This document shows positions 23,806-33,669 of a DNA stretch of 64,000 bases, piece after piece (positions within the stretch are counted from its first letter, which is position 1; the number at the start of each line of letters is the position of its first letter). The notes beneath the pieces were generated by a model. That model had not been told where the DNA came from and searched no databases. It saw only the letters and a program-made list of their open reading frames with translations. The stretch is from Halobacteriovoraceae bacterium (GTDB taxonomy: Bacteria; Bdellovibrionota; Bacteriovoracia; Bacteriovoracales; Bacteriovoracaceae): assembly GCA_002707495.1 (NCBI GenBank), contig PAMZ01000006.1:310001-374000 (forward strand), read 5' to 3'. The translations under genes and the position numbers were made by a program.

Positions 23806-24476
23806 ATTTTTTCCTCATTTATTAAGGGGTCATTATCAACTGATTCAGACATAATTAATCCAACCTTTTGCATATGAGACTCCACAAGTTGAAAGTCTAA
23901 GCAACGATAAGAAAGTTCTACTTTATTATTAATTTCCCAGGATAGAGCCTCTATATTGTAAGTATCAATTAGAGTCATTAACATGGCACTATCCCAATCT
24001 GTTTGTACTTCAAGCTCCAAATCAGTTTCTGATCTTATAATATCAAAAAAACCATACAGTTCACCGTTTTGGTTGAGTTCATCTAGAAACTCTTGACCAA
24101 ATACTAAACGAGTTAAGTTGTCACAGGCCTTAATTTCACTAAGCTTCAGACCTTGCTCATATTTCAATGAATACGGATGAGCGAGCTCGTCGATTTTTTT
24201 TAATTCAATAGGCTTCTCAATGGCGAGACTTAAAAATTGTGAGGTGGAAGTTTGAAGATCATTTAAAAGTTCTTTGATAAGAAATTCTTTTTCTCCTTCA
24301 AATTGCAATACTAGATTTACCCACTCTTCAGATTGCTTTAAAATCTCTTTAATTTTATATCCTTGAGTAAAATTAAAACTTTTAGGGCGTAAATCAAAGC
24401 CAAGTTCGCTAAAGCCAAGCTCACAGGCGAAATTATAGGTCTTTAAATCTGTAATACCCTTTAATCCAAATTTCAT
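23802..24476 (-). CDS. Divergent TrpF-like barrel protein
   Basis: A 224-aa protein. The N-terminus (MKFGLKGITDLKTYNFACEL, then GFSELGFDLRPKSFNFTQGY) resembles phosphoribosylanthranilate isomerase (KICGIT...GADAIGFVFYPKSPR), but the catalytic Cys of the KxCG motif is missing: the aligned FGLKGITD contains Leu. The rest is poorly conserved. It follows the amidotransferase gene by 8 nt and overlaps surE by 4 nt. Since trpF neighbours accD-folC in many Proteobacteria, this may be a remnant that has lost its original activity. Confidence 0.4.
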   Translation of the reverse strand: MKFGLKGITDLKTYNFACELGFSELGFDLRPKSFNFTQGYKIKEILKQSEEWVNLVLQFEGEKEFLIKELLNDLQTSTSQFLSLAIEKPIELKKIDELAHPYSLKYEQGLKLSEIKACDNLTRLVFGQEFLDELNQNGELYGFFDIIRSETDLELEVQTDWDSAMLMTLIDTYNIEALSWEINNKVELSYRCLDFQLVESHMQKVGLIMSESVDNDPLINEEKI

Positions 24477-24484
24477 TCCACCTA

Positions 24485-25078
24485 TTATAACAAGAAAGAT
24501 AAGGGATATCTTAAGAAGCTTGAGCGGTAGTTTGTACCTATAGATTCTGGATGAAATTGATAAGACAAAAGTCTCGGTCCTAAAAAGAGAAATACCTCAT
24601 TGTTTTGCTCTAATTTATACCTGAAATTATTTTCTCTAGAACTCACTTCACTCTCAACAACTGCTAGCGAGTTATAACATTGAGCCTTAATATTTTGGTC
24701 AATTTTTAAAATTCGACTTATTTCAGGTTTAATGAGGAATTCTCTACACTCTCCATGAATTGGAGACTTACACCTTTTTATTTCGTGCCCAAAAATTTGA
24801 CCTAAAATTTGATGACCTAAACAAACTCCAAAAATAAAAATATTTTCCTTATGCAATAGAGTTTTAATTAAGGGGTGAAGTGATCGGTGTTGATCTGGAT
24901 TTCCTGGACCAGGACCTAAAACGATCACCCGTCTTTCATCAGTATTAATAGCATTATCTAAAAAATTTTTAATATTTTCTAGGTTAATAACTTCTATATT
25001 CGTTCCTGGAGCGGCTAATTTGAACTCTGAAGCAATATTAAATGTAAAAGAGTCCTCGAAGTCTAGGATACTTATCAT
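24485..25078 (-). CDS. Class I glutamine amidotransferase (TrpG/PabA-like)
   Basis: A 197-aa glutaminase subunit. It begins ISILDFEDSFTFNI (typical LIDNxDSFTyNL), with the oxyanion segment LGPGPGNPDQ, the nucleophile Cys in FGVCLGHQILGQ, the SPIHGE loop and the His-Glu pair in QFHPESIGT. TrpG supplies ammonia to anthranilate synthase and PabA to aminodeoxychorismate synthase; neither partner is nearby. With folC upstream, a folate role (PabA) is somewhat more likely. Its start overlaps lptD by 4 nt. Confidence 0.8.
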   Translation of the reverse strand: MISILDFEDSFTFNIASEFKLAAPGTNIEVINLENIKNFLDNAINTDERRVIVLGPGPGNPDQHRSLHPLIKTLLHKENIFIFGVCLGHQILGQIFGHEIKRCKSPIHGECREFLIKPEISRILKIDQNIKAQCYNSLAVVESEVSSRENNFRYKLEQNNEVFLFLGPRLLSYQFHPESIGTNYRSSFLRYPLSFLL

Positions 25079-27540
25079 TGAGCTGTTATCCGATCAAAAT
25101 TAAAAAAGTTTCTTTTATAAGCTGAGAATTCTTCCGAACCAAAATTAAACTCAAAATTAAAGGCGAATTGCTTGATGGTAAAGCGATCAATATATTTCAA
25201 ACTCAATATCCAGCAATTATTATTCGGCATTATATCCATCTGATAAACCGTCGCAACATTTTCATTGCGGTTAAGATCCGTCTCACTCAGCAGAGAAAAC
25301 CCTACCACATCTGTTGGCCTTACTTGAAAACCTGTCCTAAGGTTTCTTAAACTAGAATTTTCAAATGAGTTCAAGTTATATTGAGTGAGCAAGCTAATAT
25401 TATTAAAGCGCTTTTGACCAGAGAAGAAGAGTATATTATCTCCTCCTTGATGAAAGTAATAATCTAAGAGATGAAAAGACCAAGTATCTGCTGCATATGA
25501 AGTGTTTAGTAAAAGTCTTGTAAGTCTTTGATCACTCTCCTGCTCAGGGTCGAGGATATAACCCTGAGAAAGATTAAACTCCCCCAACTTTGTGTATGAA
25601 AAATTATCTTTAAGATATCTGTCGTCTTCAAGGAAATTAAACGTTTTTGGACTTTTTCGAATAAGTACATTGTTCCATTGAAATTCTATAGTGTTATTAG
25701 GAGGAATAAGAGTTCTGGTTTCGTTAGATCCGACTGAAAAAACATCTGCAGCAATGGCGTCTCTATAGTCAAACCATCCGTTTTCATTTTCTATTTGTTC
25801 TAAAAAATCTCTATTGCCGTTCTCACTGGCACCAACCAATTGATGGTGGATAAACTTAAATTCTTGAGAATGCCGATAACTATTTCTACGAACAGTAATC
25901 TTCTCCTGAGTTAAGGTATCTTTCAACCTAGGAAGATCGCCAATGATTTCTTTAGAAAGTGAATTTACTTTTTTCCTTCCATTTTCATTTAGTTTTTCTC
26001 TATCTTCATCTTTTATTTCATCTAATTGATACTTCTCTTCATAGGCGAGACCATAGATTCGATCAATAGCAAATGCCATCTCGGTGGAAACTAGAGATGA
26101 AACTTTGCTAAAGCCTTGCTTGTCCTCATCTTGAAAATGATATTCTTGGTAATCTAATTGATAGCGAGATTTTAAAGTTATAGGTCCTTTATTTAATAAA
26201 TTTAACTCGGCATAAGGAGCCAAATCCGCCCTACCGGCATTCCTTATAAACTCAGGTTCATTTAACCTATTTTGTTTAAAAACAGTGTAATCTCCATCCA
26301 TGCCGACTGAGAACTTATAAAAATAATCAGATTCAAACTCCCATAAAAGATAAGGAGTCGTAGACAAACTCACTCTTGGAAGTATCTGTACATAGGAATC
26401 ATCAAATCCAACCGGCTGGGTGGTAATAATATTCTGTTTATAATCCGACTCAAGTGCAATTGAGAACCGATCAAAACGTAGATCACCAGCAAACTCTCCT
26501 CCAACATCATTTCGAAACAAATAATCATTGGTATAAAAGTCAAAGTCCCGATAAATATCATTATCTTTTGAGCCTGTTATTTTTAAATGGTAACCAAAGT
26601 CATCACTCCATTGTTGATGATTCTCTAATTCAAAAAAATGTCGAAAGAAACTTGTCCCTGATTTATCGGTATTCCCCTCTCCAGGCCTATAAATTTGATC
26701 TTGAACCACCTTTCCATTTAGTTCTATCCAGCTATATTCAGAGAAGGCTTGTCTATACTGTAGATTAGAACCGTATCCACGTTGGGATAAAAATGTCGGA
26801 GTAAAAGTAAAGTCAACAGAATCATTAACGGCCCAATAGATAGGTTGCTCGTAATGAAGGCCATCAATATTTCGACTAGAAACCTGAGGAAATAAAATTC
26901 CAGATTCTCTTTTATTTTTAACGGGAAGAGCGATATAAGGCACATAGAGAACATCGACTCCCTTGACTTTTACTAAGGCATGATAGAGCTGGACATAGGC
27001 ATCTAGCTCAACAAAAACTTCACTACCTGATATCAACCAAGATTCAGCACAGTCACGACAAGTTGTGAACTCCGCTTCCTTTGCGTAATAGAGTTTCTGA
27101 GACTTCCTGACCATCTCAGTGGCAACAATACTAAAATCGGAAGTGATCATTCGGGAGTTTACCATTTGAAGTGCCCCCGTTTCCATATTGTATTCAATCT
27201 TGGAGGCATAAATTGTAATGTTCTCACCTACAAAGCGAACACTTCCTTCCATCAAGACCTGACCAGTTTTTGTATTAAAACTAGCCTTCTCTCCATAGAG
27301 TGTGTCTTTCCCAGATGTAACTACGACATTTCCAATCGCCTCAAAAAAAGTTCCTCCCTCACGACGATAGGCTTTCTCTGAGAATACACTAACAGTTTCG
27401 CCTAATTTTAATTGCAGAGTATTAGCAGCCTGAGTGGTAGCGAATGAATTCGCCCAGAAAATAATTTGAGCCAGTAACCAGAATGTTTTGCCCCAAAAGT
27501 TCTGTTGAAAATGTCTCTTTATCCAGGGATTGGAGCCCAA
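25075..27540 (-). CDS. lptD: LPS assembly outer-membrane protein LptD
   Basis: An 821-aa outer-membrane protein that inserts LPS into the outer leaflet. After a signal peptide (about 12-38) comes an OstA/LptA-like beta-taco (about 40-190: LYGEKASFNTKTGQVLMEG, MVNSRMITSDFSI) with a Cys pair CRDC, then a large barrel with typical LptD segments (PYIALPVKNKRESGILFP, YEQPIYWAVNDSVDFTFTP). The start is TTG, with AAGGA 5 nt upstream. The first 40 codons lie within the 3' end of folC (119-nt overlap, different frame). Confidence 0.93.
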   Translation of the reverse strand: MGSNPWIKRHFQQNFWGKTFWLLAQIIFWANSFATTQAANTLQLKLGETVSVFSEKAYRREGGTFFEAIGNVVVTSGKDTLYGEKASFNTKTGQVLMEGSVRFVGENITIYASKIEYNMETGALQMVNSRMITSDFSIVATEMVRKSQKLYYAKEAEFTTCRDCAESWLISGSEVFVELDAYVQLYHALVKVKGVDVLYVPYIALPVKNKRESGILFPQVSSRNIDGLHYEQPIYWAVNDSVDFTFTPTFLSQRGYGSNLQYRQAFSEYSWIELNGKVVQDQIYRPGEGNTDKSGTSFFRHFFELENHQQWSDDFGYHLKITGSKDNDIYRDFDFYTNDYLFRNDVGGEFAGDLRFDRFSIALESDYKQNIITTQPVGFDDSYVQILPRVSLSTTPYLLWEFESDYFYKFSVGMDGDYTVFKQNRLNEPEFIRNAGRADLAPYAELNLLNKGPITLKSRYQLDYQEYHFQDEDKQGFSKVSSLVSTEMAFAIDRIYGLAYEEKYQLDEIKDEDREKLNENGRKKVNSLSKEIIGDLPRLKDTLTQEKITVRRNSYRHSQEFKFIHHQLVGASENGNRDFLEQIENENGWFDYRDAIAADVFSVGSNETRTLIPPNNTIEFQWNNVLIRKSPKTFNFLEDDRYLKDNFSYTKLGEFNLSQGYILDPEQESDQRLTRLLLNTSYAADTWSFHLLDYYFHQGGDNILFFSGQKRFNNISLLTQYNLNSFENSSLRNLRTGFQVRPTDVVGFSLLSETDLNRNENVATVYQMDIMPNNNCWILSLKYIDRFTIKQFAFNFEFNFGSEEFSAYKRNFFNFDRITAQ

Positions 27541-28564
27541 ACTTATCCTTAAGTTGTTTTCGTTTTTCTCTCTTTAGTGATTTAGCATGATCAAAATTAT
27601 AATAAAAAATTTGATCGACGCGAAAAGATTGTTTAAGCGTCTTGATCATCGCATCTAAATCACGCTCAGACCTATCACTAAAAGAGATAATTAAAGTATC
27701 ATAATGATTATACTGTGATGCATTTAGTAATTGAAATAATTTTCTTATCCCATCGGGATTATGACTTGGGTAGAGATCAAACTGCTTCTTTTTTAGCATC
27801 CAGCTCTTTCGCTTTGCGAAATCATTGGTATTTTCAGAGACTATAGTGCACTTTTCTTTATCTAAAAGCTCTGCCGCCATTGCAAGAGCTAGCTTTCTAT
27901 TCGCTTGGGAGAAATTATCTCCACCTACTTCCACTGGGCACCAATTGAGAGACAAATTTTGAGCTGTAAGCTGCATTAATTGATTTAAGAATTTTAAAGA
28001 GAAACTAGTAAAAACCTTTTGGTTTTTTCTAAAAATGCCTGCCTTTTCAAAGAAAATCTTTCGATAGGAATTCCCCAGAATATCTTGGTGATCACGCGAG
28101 ATTGATGTGATGGCCGCAATATCGGCATTTAAAACATTGGTGGCATCTAGCCTTCCACCAAGTCCCACTTCTAAGATAACAATATCCGGAGATTTCTTTT
28201 TTACAACGTTTAAAAAAACTAAGAATAGAAATTCGAAGTAGCTGATCCTTTGATCAAGAAGACTTTGTATTTGTTGAAAATTTTCTATGAGCTCAGAGTC
28301 AGAAATCGCTTCACCATTAAAGACAAATCTTTCATTAACAGCTACAAGATGAGGAGAGGTGTTGAGAGCTGTTTTAAATTGGTGGGAGTTTAAAATGGAC
28401 TCTAATATGCGTGCCGTTTCCCCTTTCCCATTCGTCCCCCCAATTGTCACAACTTGACAGCGAGGCATGAGGTCAAGCTCTTCTACTAATATTTTTAAAT
28501 GTTCAAAACGGCCTGAAAATATCTCTCCAAGATAATTTTCTTCAAGCCACTTGTCGGGAGTCAT
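27422..28564 (-). CDS. folC: Folylpolyglutamate/dihydrofolate synthase FolC
   Basis: This adds glutamate to folates. The 380-aa protein has the P-loop VTIGGTNGKGETARIL (about 39-54), SPHLVAVNERFVFNG, the Mur-ligase-like motif LEVGLGGRLDATNVL and TSISRDHQDILG. The start used here (ATG 28564, MTPDKWLEENY) lies 1 nt after the accD stop; an upstream ATG at 28624 would overlap accD. The C-terminal domain is short. The 3' end overlaps the lptD signal-peptide region. accD-folC adjacency is widespread in bacteria. Confidence 0.9.
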   Translation of the reverse strand: MTPDKWLEENYLGEIFSGRFEHLKILVEELDLMPRCQVVTIGGTNGKGETARILESILNSHQFKTALNTSPHLVAVNERFVFNGEAISDSELIENFQQIQSLLDQRISYFEFLFLVFLNVVKKKSPDIVILEVGLGGRLDATNVLNADIAAITSISRDHQDILGNSYRKIFFEKAGIFRKNQKVFTSFSLKFLNQLMQLTAQNLSLNWCPVEVGGDNFSQANRKLALAMAAELLDKEKCTIVSENTNDFAKRKSWMLKKKQFDLYPSHNPDGIRKLFQLLNASQYNHYDTLIISFSDRSERDLDAMIKTLKQSFRVDQIFYYNFDHAKSLKREKRKQLKDKFGLQSLDKETFSTELLGQNILVTGSNYFLGEFIRYHSGC

Positions 28565-28565
28565 A

Positions 28566-29411
28566 TTAAGCAAACATGCGGATAAAGAAACCGAGCTCAG
28601 CTTTAAGTTCTGTCCTAGGAACAATTCTATCTACAAAGCCATGTTCTAATAAGAATTCTGAAGTCTGGAATCCCTCAGGTAGTGTCTGTCTGATCGATTG
28701 TTCGATAACTCTCGGCCCTGCAAATCCTATTAATGCTTTTGGCTCAGCAATATTAATATCCCCTTGGATCGAAAAACTAGCTGCACACCCTCCAGTAGTA
28801 GGATCAGTGAGTATTGAGATATAAGGTATTCCTTTGGCCTGTAATTTCTTTCTTGATGATGAAGTTTTTGCCATCTGCATAAGCGATAAAATCCCTTCTT
28901 GCATTCTAGCCCCTCCAGAACAAGACACCACGATTACGGGAATATTTTTTTCAAGACCAAGATCCATAGCGCGAGCAATTTTTTCTCCGGTAACGACACC
29001 CATGGACCCACCCATAAAAGTAAAGTCCATAACCGCCATAGCGACTTCTTTGCCCTCAATTTTCCCAACGCCACAAACTGTGCCGTCGGTTCGGCCTGTA
29101 TTTTTTTGAGCTTTTTCTAATCTTTCTTTATAAGGACTCTTATCAGCGAATTCCAAAGGATCTTTGGTTTTTAGATTCGACCCGACTTCTTTAAAAGTAT
29201 TTTCATCAGTTAATAACTGAATACGCTCCCAAGCACCCATGCGATAATGGTGTCCACACAAAGGACAAACATTTAAGTTATTCTCCAATTTATCTGACTC
29301 AAGAACTTCGCCACAACCTTTGCATTTTTTCCAAAGCCCAGCTGGTATATTGTCGTTTTGTTTTTTGGCATTTTTAATTTTTGGATTTTTTACAGAATCA
29401 AACCATCCCAT
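28566..29411 (-). CDS. accD: Acetyl-CoA carboxylase carboxyltransferase subunit beta AccD
   Basis: It carries out the carboxyl transfer step of malonyl-CoA synthesis with AccA. The start at 29411 (MGWFDSVKNPK) has GGGAGG upstream and matches the family; an ATG at 29462 is rejected. A zinc ribbon with CKGCGE and CPLCGHHY (about 33-56) is followed by the crotonase-like core: DFTFMGGSMGVVTGEKI, SCSGGARMQEG, TDPTTGGCAASF and GFAGPRVIEQ. 281 aa is the usual length. It opens the minus-strand run to the M23 gene. Confidence 0.96.
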   Translation of the reverse strand: MGWFDSVKNPKIKNAKKQNDNIPAGLWKKCKGCGEVLESDKLENNLNVCPLCGHHYRMGAWERIQLLTDENTFKEVGSNLKTKDPLEFADKSPYKERLEKAQKNTGRTDGTVCGVGKIEGKEVAMAVMDFTFMGGSMGVVTGEKIARAMDLGLEKNIPVIVVSCSGGARMQEGILSLMQMAKTSSSRKKLQAKGIPYISILTDPTTGGCAASFSIQGDINIAEPKALIGFAGPRVIEQSIRQTLPEGFQTSEFLLEHGFVDRIVPRTELKAELGFFIRMFA

Positions 29412-29508
29412 ACTTTCCTCCCTGTGGGCCCTTATTATTCCATATTGGTTGGAACTTGCCATTTATTTTCTTGTCCTGATATCCTATTAAAATAAGGAAG
29501 AAAATTTA

Positions 29509-30504
29509 ATGTCTTATTATATAAATCCTCATAAATTCTCATGTCCATGGTATCCCTATGCTCAGGAGTTTGGCGCACCGAATATAAAATGGTGTGAGGA
29601 ATCATTATGTAGCTGGGTCAGTGAGCCCGCCAATACTTGGTCAAACCTAGCCTTTATAATTATAGCCTGTCTGTTAGAGTATTTATCTAGAAATAAAGAA
29701 AGGGACTTTGATAGCGAATTTTTCATGAAGCTTCTTTTCATCACAGGTTTTGCTTCCGGGATATACCACGCTTCAAATAATTATCTCACTCAATTATTAG
29801 ATTTTCTGGCCATGTACACCATAATATTTTGGGCGATAGGTATAAATCTTAAAAAGCTCGGTAAGCTACATGACGGTAGCAAATTTTACTTCTTTGGTGG
29901 CTTCACTACTTTATTTCTCGTGGTCACTCACCTGGCTTATCTCAAACAAGTCCCAATTCAATTTTTGATTGTGGTTGCAGCATTGATATTTTTCTACTCT
30001 GAGTGGCAAGTGAAAAAAATTGCCAATAGAGATTATAAATTTCTCATTCTGGGAAGTGGGTTAATTATATTAGGTGAAATATTCTCACTTCTAGACTTAA
30101 ATAGAGTCATCTGTGAGCCTACCAATCATTTCTTTCAGGGTCATGCAATTTGGCATGTTCTGTCAGCTTGTGGTCTTGGAGCCTTTTATTTTCACTTTGC
30201 TCAAGAGGTGCCTGAAAAAGAGGTTTCCCAAGAGCTGACAGAGCAAGATATCGAAGAGTTTATAGAAGATGAAATCGAAGAAGAAATTGAAGAGTACCAG
30301 CCAAAAAGTAAACTTCAAACGCTAATGTCCCCAGACGAGCCGAGTTGGGAAACAAGAGAATCAGAAGATATCACTCAAGAGCATGATGTTGAGGCCATAC
30401 TCAATGAAGCTAAGGAAGTGCCAGACTCCGAAGAGGATTATATTGACCCCAATCAATTAGATCTTTTTGGAGGCAATGAGGACGACCCCGACAAAAAAGA
30501 CTAA
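29509..30504 (+). CDS. CREST/ceramidase-like membrane protein with acidic tail
   Basis: A 331-aa protein with about seven hydrophobic segments in residues 35-245. Motifs SEPANTWSNLAFII (about 38-51), ASGIYHASNNYLTQLLDFLA (His and Asp) and QGHAIWHVLSACG (two His) match the metal-binding pattern of CREST-superfamily hydrolases such as alkaline ceramidases and PAQR receptors. The CW and WCE cysteines near the N-terminus recall alkaline ceramidases. The last 90 residues are Glu/Asp-rich and probably cytoplasmic. It starts 97 nt from the divergent accD. Confidence 0.65.
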   Translation: MSYYINPHKFSCPWYPYAQEFGAPNIKWCEESLCSWVSEPANTWSNLAFIIIACLLEYLSRNKERDFDSEFFMKLLFITGFASGIYHASNNYLTQLLDFLAMYTIIFWAIGINLKKLGKLHDGSKFYFFGGFTTLFLVVTHLAYLKQVPIQFLIVVAALIFFYSEWQVKKIANRDYKFLILGSGLIILGEIFSLLDLNRVICEPTNHFFQGHAIWHVLSACGLGAFYFHFAQEVPEKEVSQELTEQDIEEFIEDEIEEEIEEYQPKSKLQTLMSPDEPSWETRESEDITQEHDVEAILNEAKEVPDSEEDYIDPNQLDLFGGNEDDPDKKD

Positions 30505-30609
30505 TATTATTGGCACTTAAAATAAATTAAGTCTAAGGTAATTGTCACCTAAGTAACTGATATTAGGAAACTTAGCTTTAATCTCTCTTAAAGCCCGTCA
30601 AAAATACTC

Positions 30610-30637
30610 TAAAATAAAAACACAAACGACCCGATAG
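30610..30637 (+). promoter_or_regulatory. Sigma-28 (FliA)-like promoter upstream of the 1002-aa protein
   Basis: TAAA (30610-30613), 16 bp, CCCGATAG (30630-30637). The sigma-28 consensus is TAAA-N15-GCCGATAA. The predicted start is near 30644, then GGGAGAGG and the TTG at 30661. Confidence 0.45.
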
Positions 30638-30660
30638 GCACAAGGGAGAGGGACTAAAAT

Positions 30661-33600
30661 TTGATCTTAAGACTTATCTTTATATTCATCATGAGTATCT
30701 CTAGCGTAGCTTTTGCTAACGATATGTTCATCTCATATGGTGATTTTCTCAACATGCCTAGGGACAAGCAACGGATCGTAGTGGAGATGATTCAAGAATT
30801 TGTGGTTGAATACGAGCGCGTGCAAAACCTAAAACTTGAAGAAAGTTATAAAAAGCAAAAAAGATACCAAGTCTATAAAAGATTTTTAGAGTTTATTTCT
30901 ATTTCGAGCGCACACGCATTTCCTATTGCTGCAGACGAAAACGTGTGCCTCTATGCTGGAAATCTTTCCACAATGTCTGGGCGAAAATGTAGTAGACCTA
31001 AACGTCATGGAGAAGGGAAACCTAGAGCACTCGATAATTATCTTACTTATAATTTGAGGGATGATACTTTTTATCACGGTAACTATGCTTCAAATAATAG
31101 TTTAGGATGTTCTCCTAATGATCACATTGTTTGTAACCCAGAGGTTTTTGGCCAAATTGGTGGCTCTCCCATTTGCGTTGAGGTTTCACCTGATATTGGA
31201 GAAAGTGCAAGTTTAGCTTGTGCGAGAGCTGTTGCTAAAATTGAAGAGATTTCTAATTCTGGAGATAGTTCTGACTTTCTACTTCCAGGCAGTGAGGATC
31301 TTAATATTGGTGATAGTGAAAATATTCACTGTGCACTTTTAGATAGTGTTGTAGATCTTATGTCTTCAGATGCAGGTACAGGTGCAGTAAATGCACTACA
31401 CATGATGGCAGATGTCTGTCTTTGTGGAAGAGATGCTACTTCAAACCCTGCAAGACCGACTTTTTCTGCACATCCAGAGTCTCCTAGCCAATATGGAAAT
31501 ACCTATGCAGATTTTGCAGAATTAATGTTTGGAAATGCTACCTGCGTCGGTCTTCTCCTGCAAATTGATAACCTACACAAATACACAGACGGAGGAGACA
31601 CTTGCTTTGACTCCGACGTGGGAACCACCGATAATGCTTTTGCCAGATGGCTTACGATACAGCAACAGATCTCTCGCCTTATTAATGGAAGTATTAGTGA
31701 AGAGTTAGGTGCAACTGATGAACTTGCCAGAGGAATATTGATGCCTCCAAATCCTGATGATATGTCCAATACAGCCTATAGGGATGCGGTAAGAGATACT
31801 ATTAACTCCGCTGATTACCAAGCACTTGCCAATCAAAGATTTGAAGAAGCTGTAGATCGAAACCTTTGCCCCATCTCAGCTGAATCATATGGACTTAGAC
31901 TTGAACATAATCCTGAGCAAAATACAGTTACAGCTCATATTGTAATAAGTTTTGGATTGATACCTTTGACTGCTGAACAATTAGCAGGGATTAATATCAC
32001 AACTCCCAGTATGGGCTCTCTAGATCCAAGTACGGCTGATGTCACTAATCAACAAATAACTATTAGATTGTCAGAATTAGCGGTAAGAGGAGGAACTCTT
32101 ACAGCATGTCTTCCCGTCGCCGGTTTTGCATGCTCAGATGTTGTTATCGACGGTGAAGAAGCCCTACCCATAAATATCTCAGTTTTAGATGGTAATATAT
32201 TGAGGCTAGAGTACCAATGTGATGATTGTGGTGATGATACTACTTACACTCCTCCTGTTGCAGACACAAGTGGCGATTTAAAAGGCTTTGCAATCAATGG
32301 TGATATCTCTTCAGAGCTTTGTCCATCTGAGGAAGAATCAGAAACACCTGGTAATGTTTTCTGTGCATCCTACACTCCTCCGACAGAAGAAATAAATATA
32401 AGTTTTACAGGTCAATCTGAGAATCCAGCAAAAAATTTCGCGGGATCAGAAAATATTGAGGGAACTGACCTAGGATCATTAAACTTTAGTCAAATCGCAA
32501 CCGTTCTACGAGAGGAAGCTGGAAACCGTCAATTAATAGTTAGAGTTGGAGAAGCGACTATGACTCCCAGAGATGGAGGCGACCCAGTTAATCTTCTTGA
32601 TGGCGATGACCACTTGCCAAAATTAACTGTTTCTTCTGGAGCAGATTCATCAATCTCAGGACAATTTGAGAGACTTGATGGAGGCGGAGTCTTTCTACCG
32701 AGAGCTGGTCTAGGTGAACAGAGTTTTGATGTTACTCACACAGAAACCTCGGCTGAAGGATCAATTCAAGTTTCCGAAATTGAACCTAGTTGTAATTTGG
32801 CATTTACAGATACAGGTGCCACGGCAACATTGGAACTTGGTGATAATTTTGAAGTCCTAGGAGAGCTAAATCTATTAGAGTCTCCAGATGCAGTAAACTT
32901 TACTATCATTACAGATGGACAAGCTCAAAGAGTCACCCTTAACAAAAGCGAAAGTACATCAACCACAATTCGATATATTTTTCCTGAAGATGAAACTGTA
33001 GACGTATCTGGTGTGGGAACTACCTACGGAACGAATGATATTCAGCTAAATTTAGTAGGCCCAACAGAGATAGCTTGTGGAAATCTTCCCCCTGATGCAG
33101 ACACGACAATCGATGAAATTCCTGAGCCTGAACTGGCTTCAACAGATGCATGCCAAATTAATATAGATAAAAGAAATTTAGTGCAAGGTCAATACCAGTC
33201 AACTTTTACGCTTCATGCTTCTGCCTCTGGAGGAACTAGTGCTCAAGAAGATGATGAAGCAGAGTATATAGTTAAAATTTTTGACTTAAGGCCTGGTCAA
33301 ACTAGAAGAAGAGATGATGAGGCTGACGAGCCGGCACCAGACCGAAGAGTTATTGGGCCTTCTCCAGCCAGCGAAGATAATGATGATGCTCCAGCCTTTG
33401 TAATCGAGGACGCGGCTCTTAGAGGTGCGGTAGAAGAAACTAAAAATCAGAGAATCTTAAGTTCCTCAGGAAGGGTTGCAGTCCCTACTGAAGGATCTCC
33501 AACTCCATTAAGACTTGTAGCGTATAGAGATGGAATACCTTGTGCGACTGAAAATATTGATGTACCTGTAACTCCTATCACTCAAGATGTCTTCCAAGGT

Positions 33601-33669
33601 CAAAGTCAGGGGCAGTTTGCTAGACCTGCAGGTGGTTTCCATATCAACCAGCTACACCAACAACGCTAG
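30661..33669 (+). CDS. Large secreted protein of unknown function (1002 aa)
   Basis: TTG start after a strong GGGAGAGG. A signal peptide (about 1-19, LRLIFIFIMSISSVAFA) precedes a basic segment (about 35-60) and then an acidic, Ser/Thr/Asn-rich chain with scattered Cys, including CDDCGDD near residue 521. From about 560 onward it looks beta-rich and domain-like (repeated TEISVSG/ENIEGT-type stretches); the last 100 residues are Gln/Arg/Pro-rich. No family recognised. A sigma-28-like promoter and the size suggest a surface or secreted product made in a motile phase (inference). Confidence 0.7.
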   Translation: MILRLIFIFIMSISSVAFANDMFISYGDFLNMPRDKQRIVVEMIQEFVVEYERVQNLKLEESYKKQKRYQVYKRFLEFISISSAHAFPIAADENVCLYAGNLSTMSGRKCSRPKRHGEGKPRALDNYLTYNLRDDTFYHGNYASNNSLGCSPNDHIVCNPEVFGQIGGSPICVEVSPDIGESASLACARAVAKIEEISNSGDSSDFLLPGSEDLNIGDSENIHCALLDSVVDLMSSDAGTGAVNALHMMADVCLCGRDATSNPARPTFSAHPESPSQYGNTYADFAELMFGNATCVGLLLQIDNLHKYTDGGDTCFDSDVGTTDNAFARWLTIQQQISRLINGSISEELGATDELARGILMPPNPDDMSNTAYRDAVRDTINSADYQALANQRFEEAVDRNLCPISAESYGLRLEHNPEQNTVTAHIVISFGLIPLTAEQLAGINITTPSMGSLDPSTADVTNQQITIRLSELAVRGGTLTACLPVAGFACSDVVIDGEEALPINISVLDGNILRLEYQCDDCGDDTTYTPPVADTSGDLKGFAINGDISSELCPSEEESETPGNVFCASYTPPTEEINISFTGQSENPAKNFAGSENIEGTDLGSLNFSQIATVLREEAGNRQLIVRVGEATMTPRDGGDPVNLLDGDDHLPKLTVSSGADSSISGQFERLDGGGVFLPRAGLGEQSFDVTHTETSAEGSIQVSEIEPSCNLAFTDTGATATLELGDNFEVLGELNLLESPDAVNFTIITDGQAQRVTLNKSESTSTTIRYIFPEDETVDVSGVGTTYGTNDIQLNLVGPTEIACGNLPPDADTTIDEIPEPELASTDACQINIDKRNLVQGQYQSTFTLHASASGGTSAQEDDEAEYIVKIFDLRPGQTRRRDDEADEPAPDRRVIGPSPASEDNDDAPAFVIEDAALRGAVEETKNQRILSSSGRVAVPTEGSPTPLRLVAYRDGIPCATENIDVPVTPITQDVFQGQSQGQFARPAGGFHINQLHQQR

